This document shows positions 57,451 through 64,000 of a stretch of 64,000 bases of DNA, piece after piece; the first letter of the stretch is position 1, and every line of letters begins with the position of its first letter. Origin of the DNA: Gambelia wislizenii (taxonomy: Eukaryota; Chordata; Lepidosauria; Squamata; Crotaphytidae); the NCBI GenBank assembly GCA_030847615.1, contig JAUMIR010000003.1, positions 20,465,001 to 20,529,000 on the forward strand, in the 5' to 3' direction. A program made the translations under genes and the position numbers. Below the pieces are notes generated by a model, which was given only the letters and a program-made list of their open reading frames with translations, was not told the origin of the DNA and did not search any database.

Positions 57451-58194
57451 GGCACCCTCATACACAATGCTATGCCATGCTTGGAGGTGTGAATTTTGTA
57501 AAAAGAAAAAAAAAATACTTCTGTGTGTTCCAGTCCTGTAAAGCCCAACCACTCAAAATATTTTTTAAAAGTTTTCAGTGCATTTTTACCCAGGAACTGA
57601 ACAGAAAGCCAAAAATATGTGAAAACATGCAAATCACCCCCAACTTTCTGAACCCACTGCCAACTATAAATGCCACTGTTTTCCTCAGAGGAAAACAGCT
57701 AAACATCAAAAGGTAACATCACTTCCAGTCATCATTTTGAGACAGACTTCTAAGAAAATGGAGGTGTTTAAGCACACTGGGAGGTGTATCCCCACAGGAT
57801 GGAGGTACTGCCTACAATGATAGCCCCCATTTTAGAATACTGCATAATTGAGACTATTAGATAATTTGGCTTAATGTGGTTAGCAGGTAAACCAGGGACT
57901 CCCCAAATACCAAGGCTGGAGTCATGTATAACAAGGGAGGGGCCTTTGGAAATTCCCCAAACAAATACTCAGGTCAGATTTAACATCTGGAAGTGAGTCA
58001 CTCACTAATCCACTCAACGATAGCAGATTTCTTGATGCTTGTTAAACGGATTCTTCCTCTCCCCTTCCCCTCAAACAATAGATCTTGTCTGTTCCTATTC
58101 AATTCTAAACACATCAACCATTAACAATACTTAACTCTTCTGGAGCACCTTTGTCTAGTCCTGGGAACCTCTGAGAAACATTGCATTCCACTCC
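57451..58194. other. Unassigned, possibly the 5' part of the following LTR
   Basis: A 117-codon plus frame (57363-57716) has no domain. The segment 57880-58194 may belong to the LTR that follows. Confidence 0.35.
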
Positions 58195-58412
58195 AAATCC
58201 CGTCCCTTCAGGGGAATTATCACATATAAATATCACCCTAAAACACCACCCAAGTGTGCATGGCTCCCCTGCTTTCTGATTTCACATCAGTTCATGTCAC
58301 CATTCTGTCCTCTGGACCTCCTTGTTGTCAGTTTACTTTACAATCTAAGCTCTACAGGATCGGTATAGTATAACCCACAATCCCCTTACTCTATCTCTCT
58401 ATCCAAATACTT
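58195..58412 (+). mobile_element. LTR family 1, part 1 (split by CR1)
   Basis: ACATATAAATATCACCC and AGTGTGCATGGCTCCCC, then TATCCAAATACTT, match 34260-34445. The LTR breaks at 58412 and resumes at 59282. Confidence 0.65.
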
Positions 58413-59281
58413 AGAATCATAGAATCATAGAATGACAGACTTGGAAGAGACCACAAGGGCCATCCAGTCCAACCCCCTGTCACATAGGAAATCACAATCA
58501 AAGCATCCCTGACAGATGGCAATCCAGCCTCTGTTTAAAGACCTCCAAGGAAGGAGACCCCACCACGCTCTGAGGGAGTGTGTTCCACTGCCGAACAGCT
58601 CTTACTGTCAAAAAGTTCCTCCTAATGTTGAGGTGGAATCTCTGTTCCTGGAGCTTGCATCCATTGCTCCATGTTCCAATCTCTGGAGCAGCAGAAAACA
58701 AGCTTGCTCCATCCTCAATGTGACACCCCTTCAAATACTGAAACAGGGCTATCATATCGCCTCTTAACCGTCCTTTTTCCAGGCTAAATATCCCCAGCTC
58801 CCTAAGTCTCTCCTCATAAGGCATGGTTTCCAGACCTTTCACCATTTTAGTCGCCCTCCTCTGGACACGCTCCAATTTGTCGATATCTTTTTTGAATTGT
58901 GGTGCCCAGAACTGGACACAGTATTCTAGGTGAGGTCTGACCAAGGCAGAATAGAGCAGCACTATTACTTCCCTTGATCTGGACACTATACTTTTGATGC
59001 AGCCCAAAATCGCATTGATGCAGCCCAAAATCGCATTGGCCTTTTTAGCTGCCGCATCACACCGTTGACTCATGTTCAACTTGTGGTCTACTAGGACTCC
59101 TAGATCCCTTTTGCATGTAGTCTCAATCAGCCAGGTCTCCCCCATCCTATATCTATGCATTTCATTTTTTCGGCCTAAGTGAAGTACCTTACATTTCTCC
59201 ATATTGAATTTCATTTTGTTAGCTTTGGCCCAGCTCTCCAGCCTATCCAGGTCACTTCCTACTATCTTTGATAGACTTATA
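58413..59281 (-). mobile_element. CR1 LINE 3' end, largely open, inserted in an LTR
   Basis: The minus strand carries one uninterrupted frame, 59334-58498, of 278 codons; its first 17 codons are LTR sequence. The CR1 part reads [83 protein letters not shown] and [20 protein letters not shown]. This is the C-terminal domain after the reverse transcriptase. The terminus AGAATCATAGAATCATAG is at 58413. An 18-base local duplication (ATTGATGCAGCCCAAAATCG type) lies near 58998-59035. ACTT at both junctions may be the target duplication. It is the youngest-looking CR1 in the window. Confidence 0.92.
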
Positions 59282-59503
59282 TGAGTGCTGAAAGCCTGAG
59301 TGTTTGCGTGAATGCTATTACTGTTGATTTCCAATAAATATCATTTAATTATACATTTTGGCTTAGAATCTCCTCCATTACTACTAGTATACATAGGTTA
59401 AAATATCCTGCCATTACCCTGCCTCTCACTGCCATAATTGAGCTAATTATGTATTTCCCTTATTAATTTCAGACATTAGTGGGATCATCAAGGACTCCAC
59501 ACA
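59282..59503 (+). mobile_element. LTR family 1, part 2
   Basis: TTTCCAATAAATATC (poly(A) region), CTAGTATACATAGGTTAAAA, CATTACCCTGCCTCTC, TGAGCTAATTA and the end AGGACTCCACACA follow the same order as the reverse of 28244-28786. Confidence 0.65.
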
Positions 59504-59554
59504 ATTCAGCCCCCATACAGTTGCCCACTCCTGCATAACAGGCCCAATTCAAAG

Positions 59555-59790
59555 TGTTGGTTTTGACCTTAAAAGTTTTTATATGGCCTTAAACCTGGGT
59601 ATCTGAGGGACCACCTGTTTCATTATGAACCTGTCTGTATGACAACATCTTCAGGGAAGATTCTCTTGAGAATACCTGTGGAGACCACGTGACAGGCAAA
59701 GAGCATGCTTTGTCCTGTTGTTGTCAGGTTGGGAAAATCACTCCCTTCAGAGTTATGATTGGTTCCCACGGTTGCTACTTCATGAAGGTG
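59555..59790 (+). mobile_element. L2-like LINE fragment
   Basis: GTTTTGACCTTAAAAGTTTT, CTGGGTATCTGAGGGACCAC match the FKALYGL...YLRDHL segment of L2. It is separated from a probable 3' tail (60030-60135, ending CAAACACCTTGAACAC) by a SINE. Confidence 0.55.
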
Positions 59791-59794
59791 TAAA

Positions 59795-60029
59795 GAGTCT
59801 AAGAGTGGTTTGAGTGTTGGCCTATGAATCTGGGGGACCAGTGTTCAAATCCCTGCTCAGCCATGGAAACCCTCTGAGTGACCTTGGGGAAGTCATGCTC
59901 TCTCAGCCTTAGAGAAAGGCAATGACAAACCCTCTCTGAACAAACCTTGCCAAGAAAACCCCATGATCGGTTTACCTAAGTGCCTCCATAAGTTGGAAAT
60001 GGCTTGAAGGCACACAGCAACAAAGATAC
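59795..60029 (+). mobile_element. tRNA-derived SINE with BovB-like tail, inserted in L2
   Basis: AGTGGTTTGAGTGTTGGCCT, box-B-like TTCAAATCCCTGCTC, CTTGCCAAGAAAACCCCATG and TAAGTTGGAAATGGCTTGAA identify the SINE of 17455. It ends in an ACAGCAACAA tail. Confidence 0.85.
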
Positions 60030-60135
60030 ATATCTTAAAATTGGCCTTTTAGACTATTCTGATGTTTGATTATTGCAATTATTTTATTGGCCTTATTGTT
60101 TAATGTGTTTAGTGATGTTGTCAAACACCTTGAAC

Positions 60136-60936
60136 ACTTTTTGTGAATAACACAATTACAATGGAATCAGTAAATAAACCCCAAACCTCTACATGGTTTG
60201 GGATCAGAGATCTAGAACATATACCACTCTCCATATATGCAGACCAGACCAGAGGCCATTCTTTATATCCTAATATTGTGTTGGATATGCTGGTGGCACT
60301 TGGGCTGTAGAACTCCTTCAGCGATGGGCATTGCATTCATGTTACTTTCTGGCACACCCTAGTTTTTTCAGATTGTTTCAATCCCTAGTATGAAGAAATT
60401 TTCTAGTTTTAAAGAACCCCAACCCCAAGGAAAACCAAATCCCCACCAACCTGCATTGAATAAATTAAGAAGGCACACCTCTTTTTAGCTTCCATACAGC
60501 TGTTAAAAGATGGCAAGCATATCAGAAGATGTTACAACAGTGTTATGAACACAGTTAAATACACAGAGATTCAAGCTCGTCTTTTTAATAAGAAAACACC
60601 CAAAGTCGTGGGGTTGGATAGGAAAAATACACCAGTTCTGGTCCTGATGATTTTAATCTCACATTCTCTGTTCTGAATATGAATGAATTTGAAAACTTTG
60701 ATACCTTCCTATCTAAACCAAGCATAAATGTATTTCCCAGCCACCATATCATCCACCTGTGGTACACCATATGGTGTACCACCATATCATCCAACTGTCC
60801 TGACTTGGGAAGAACACTCCCCTTTAAAATCCTGTCATTCCACATGTTCAGCTGTTTTTAAAATGTCCCAGTTTCTTGCTCCTCCTCCTCCTCTAATTCT
60901 CTTTGTACTCAGCTTACTTCAATTGCTGCAAACTAA
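60136..60936. other. Intronic sequence with a perfect 20-bp palindrome
   Basis: No gene. GGTACACCATATGGTGTACC at 60761-60780 is a perfect palindrome lying between two copies of CACCATATCATCCA. Confidence 0.45.
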
Positions 60937-61436
60937 GGGCTCATCTATACGAGCGAGGATATGCATGATCTTGCCTGTGGATCATGCCCGTTCCTCCTCA
61001 CAAATGGGTTGGAGTCCAGATGGGCATGCTGGCCCAAACTGCTGCTGCCCACAGCTGCCCTCTGCATTGCACTCTGTGATGTCAGGAAGGCAGCCCATGG
61101 CACGTGAGCCTTGGTCATATGCTGCGGGCCCCCTTCATGGCTACAGAAGAGTGAGGAAGAGGGCAGTAGCACTGATGGGCCAGTGTACCAGAATGGGCTC
61201 CTGTGGTCATGTGTGCCTGGTCTATTTTATTTTCACTGAAATAGATTTAAACAGGTATTACCTTTACAACATTTTATTGGGAGTTCCCCCATCTTCCCCC
61301 AGTGTCAGCCCCATCTTTTCCCCAGGGGTCATGAGGACTGCCCAGGGATAAAAAGGGGCAAAAGCCCTGCATCATCAGGACTGCAGGGCTTCAAGACAGG
61401 GGTATGATGGGCCAAATTGCCGATGTAGACAAGCCC
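60937..61436. mobile_element. Harbinger-like MITE with TAA duplication
   Basis: The left end GGGCTCATCTATACGAGCGA and the right end CGATGTAGACAAGCCC form the TIR, with TAA on both sides (60934-60936 and 61437-61439). It matches 44680-45149 throughout. The 207-codon frame at 60728-61351 crosses its border and is not a gene. Confidence 0.8.
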
Positions 61437-62048
61437 TAAATTTCAAGTGCAAAAGTAGTTTGCACTCAACTGCAGGGAGGAGAGGAGAGGAGAGGGCAGA
61501 CTCTTGCTCTTCCCAGTGAGCTGAGGCAAAAACAATCTGCCACAGCCTCTTCTAGCTTGTTCTCCTTCATTAATACCTTTTGCCATTTTGGCCACAATCT
61601 GATGTTGCTTGACCATATGTGTCCAATATTCATCTACAAAATGTTGGAGGGTATATGCCACCTGATGAATGCATTTTTTTCCCTCTGCCTTTACAGGTCA
61701 CAACGTTGCTCAGATATTTGGGATGGATACTCTATACAAGAATCTGCTGTATTGGATCTTCTATTAAATTTCTGTAATGCTGCAGTTGCCTTGCTTTTCA
61801 TAATATTATTTTATCAGTTGTTTTAAATATGATTTTAAGATGCCATTTGGGATCTCTTTTAGGGATGGCGAGTTTCATTTCTTTGCATAATTTCATTCTC
61901 CACTCACACATATACTGTATGCTAAATGAGCTCACCAAACCTAAATACCCCAGTGAGTGCTTTTTATTGCTGTTTTGCTCTTTGTGACAAAGATCATGGC
62001 ATCATATTTGTTGTATATTATATGCTACGTAAACTCCAATCTGATTTA
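61437..62048. other. Intronic sequence, no gene recognised
   Basis: Contains a short GAGGA repeat at about 61475-61496. No exon recognised. Confidence 0.45.
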
Positions 62049-62475
62049 GGGTTTGTCTGCACTGGCCAAATGCCCTGCCTTTGCCCTGTTCCAGGGCCTT
62101 GTAGTCCAGCTGATGCAGGCATTTTGCCCTGTTCTTCCCCTGGGCAGTCCTCACCACCCCTGGGGTGGATATGGGGCTGGAACAGGGACAAGCTGAGATA
62201 AGCCCATTTACCACATTAAAAAAAAAAAAATAGCCAGTTTAATGCAGTCCTGCCAGGATGGAAAGGATTGGGCCAGGCATATCCATGGGAATCCATCCTA
62301 GCAGGCAGTCCCTCACTGCTTGATGCTAGTCACCCTTGCTCTGCTGGCTCTGGGCAACAGAACTGCAAGATGTGACCAAGGCTGGTCACATGCAGGCGGT
62401 TTGTCACACGGTAAGGCTGGCTGCCTGGACCTGGCAGAGCAGGGAAAATTTGCACAGATGTCCAGGCATTTTTTC
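62049..62475. mobile_element. Harbinger-like MITE
   Basis: The left end GGGTTTGTCTGCACTGGCCA, an interior of TTCCCCTGGGCAGTCCTCAC and GACCAAGGCTGGTCACATGC, and a decayed right end before TAATG. Related to 16225-16764. Confidence 0.65.
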
Positions 62476-62514
62476 CTAATGTGTACATTATTTCATTGAC
62501 TTAAAAAAATATTG

Positions 62515-62665
62515 TAAACCCACTGTGAGACCTTGGGCAAATCACCCTCTTTTAGCCTCATAGGAAGGCAATGGCAAACCTCCTCTGAACAAATCTTGCC
62601 AAAAAAACCCACTGTAGAGTCACCACTGGTTAGGAATGACTTGAAGGTGCACTACAACAACCAAC
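62515..62665 (+). mobile_element. tRNA-derived SINE, 5'-truncated
   Basis: Starts inside the body (GAGACCTTGGGCAAATCACC), then AACAAATCTTGCCAAAAAAA and the BovB-like tail GGTTAGGAATGACTTGAAGG. The tRNA head is missing. Confidence 0.8.
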
Positions 62666-63789
62666 ATATATTTATGTGCTTGCCTTTTAAAAACATGCAT
62701 ATTGTTTTATGCTCATGCTATTTCTGCAAAAAGCTATGTACATTTTACATAGGTTTTCAGAGCGAGTACACTTCTTCATCTCACCGCAATTAGTCTCAGG
62801 TAGTGTGAAATTGCTATTTTTGTTGTTGGATCTAAATTCACCTCCCTGCCCCATCTAAATTGTTGTTGGATGTAAATTCACCTCCCTGCCCCTTCTTCTT
62901 CTATATCTTATCTTGGTCAGTTTGTTCTGTTCTGCTGTAGAACGGTCTGGGTTGCTTCTAGAGAATATCTATATCTTTGTTTTCAATTTTTGATTCTGTT
63001 TGTTTGGCAATTGTTGCCTTCCCTAGTTGTTTTTTGCTGACTTGGATAGTCCTTGAATGCTTGTTTTGGATAGCCTTTTTAAAAAATAGTGGGATTTTAT
63101 ATATTCAGGATCAGTAGACTGGTGATATGATTTGTATAACATTGTTTTCTGGTTGGTTGGGATAAAAGAGCCATTCAAATTGTGTTACTGTGGCAAACTG
63201 TGATACAGGTTAAAGGGGAATACAAATCACCCTGAAAAGGCTTAGAGAAGTGTAAAATACAGTCCCCAAGTCCCATCTGGCCATTTCTTCCACACTACGC
63301 TTTATTCCATTACGCTCCCTAGTTTCCAGTCCTAAGACACCCACTGTGTCTCAGTGCAGCTGGAAGCATCAGATTTTGGAGGGAATCCAACAGACCTGGT
63401 AAGATCCCAAAAGCTTGAGGTTAGACAGGCAATGCGTTATGCTGAGCTTCACCTCAGGGCATGTCTGCATCTCCAACAGGACAAGTAATGATGTCTAAGA
63501 TTGAAATTTCTATTTCTGATCTTAGATTACATGACAAAGGGAGACAGCTGTTGCCATCTGCCAGACTTCTCAGGTTTTTCCTGAGTCCCCCCCCCTCCCT
63601 TTGGTCTCTGGCTCTCTGCCCTTTCTCTCCTTGTTATATCTATTGCTGCAGAGTTTGTAAAATGATGCCACATGAGAATGCAGTGGGAACAAAAGGATTT
63701 GTGTTTTTTAAAAATGTAAATTGCCCTGGAATCATTTCTGATGAAGGGTGGGATAAAAATGTTTAAAATAACTAGATATTACATATCTC
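62666..63789. other. Intronic sequence, no gene recognised
   Basis: A short direct repeat (AATTGTTGTTGGAT...TAAATTCACCTCCC) lies at about 62821-62892. AAATTGCCCTGGAATCATTT, then GGGTGGGATAAAAATG near 63717, may be a decayed L2-type end. No exon recognised. Confidence 0.4.
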
Positions 63790-64000
63790 CCTGCACAGCT
63801 GTGTTCTAGGATGGAGGACCATTGCCTCCCAAAAATACTACTATACGGTGAACTCACCACGGGTCAGCATAAGAGGGGCACTCCAAAAAAGCGATACAAG
63901 GACTCCCTGAAGCAACATCTCAGGGTTGGCCAAACTGATCACCAAAAATGGTCCGCCATGGCCTCACATCAGGAGGCATGGAGACGCACTATCCACAATG
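63790..64000 (+). mobile_element. Unassigned LINE with C-terminal finger (copy 5, cut by window end)
   Basis: ACAGCTGTGTTCTAGGATGG, then GGTGAACTCACCACGGGTCA and AGGACTCCCTGAAGCAACAT match copies 1 to 3. It continues past the window. Confidence 0.75.

Noticed and set aside
60728..61351. Open frame of 207 codons
   Set aside because: It crosses the border of a Harbinger-like MITE, and the homologous element at 44680 does not keep the frame.
1..64000. CRISPR arrays, operons or prokaryotic genes
   Set aside because: No regularly spaced repeats with unique spacers and no dense gene layout; splice sites and LINE/SINE content show a vertebrate genome.
1..64000. Further NAALADL2 exons
   Set aside because: I looked on the minus strand for segments encoding neighbouring parts of the protein and found none with acceptor and donor; very short exons could have been missed.

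Overview
The window looks like intronic DNA from a vertebrate, most likely a squamate reptile (a lizard; an iguanian-type genome is a weak guess). It has no bacterial-style gene layout. Long open frames are rare, and those that exist fall inside retrotransposons or low-complexity arrays. The repeat mix is typical of squamates: CR1 and L2 LINEs, an RTE/BovB LINE, a 5S-rRNA-derived SINE of the Sauria type, tRNA-derived SINEs with a BovB-like tail, and many short terminal-inverted-repeat (TIR) DNA elements.

The only host protein-coding feature I can support is one 151-base exon on the minus strand at 7582-7732. It has a good acceptor and donor, and its 50 codons match the protease-associated domain of NAALADL2, a gene known for very large introns. 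The rest of the window is therefore probably NAALADL2 intron, with the gene running right to left. About 70 bases into the intron after the donor lies a nearly perfect inverted repeat with arms of about 161 bases. In the pre-mRNA it would form a very long hairpin.

Layout: 0.9-1.7 kb CR1; 4.4-5.3 kb TIR elements; 5.9-6.5 kb promoter-like cassette between direct repeats; 7.2-7.7 kb hairpin plus exon; 8.8-12.5 kb L2, a foldback element, an odd minisatellite and an unassigned LINE tail; 12.6-13.3 kb 5S-SINE and CR1; 15.2-17.1 kb BovB carrying two inserted DNA elements; 17.5 kb SINE; 19.25-19.8 kb unique sequence resembling a conserved enhancer; 20.5-22.7 kb L2 split by a minisatellite-bearing DNA element, then an internally deleted CR1; 23.9-30.5 kb mariner/Tigger-like elements, a solo LTR, L2 fragments and a GGTGGC array; 32.8-34.7 kb two DNA elements and an LTR; 35.3-38.6 kb old repeat, DNA element, 5S-SINE, and an L2 inserted in a CR1; 39.4-46.4 kb several Harbinger-like elements and a CR1; 46.9-51.9 kb SINEs, LINE tails, a foldback element and CR1; 52-56.7 kb mostly unique AT-rich sequence; 56.7-59.5 kb two LTR-like elements, the second split by CR1; 59.6-64 kb L2, SINEs, two more Harbinger-like elements and a LINE tail cut by the window edge.

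The most interesting material is the DNA-element biology. A set of five foldback elements seems to share a GAGATT(A/T)TCAGAC-type terminus. Three TA-flanked elements have grown GC-rich tandem arrays or a foldback inside them. A three-member LTR family can be aligned by eye. Family names rest on motif recognition only; no database search was run.
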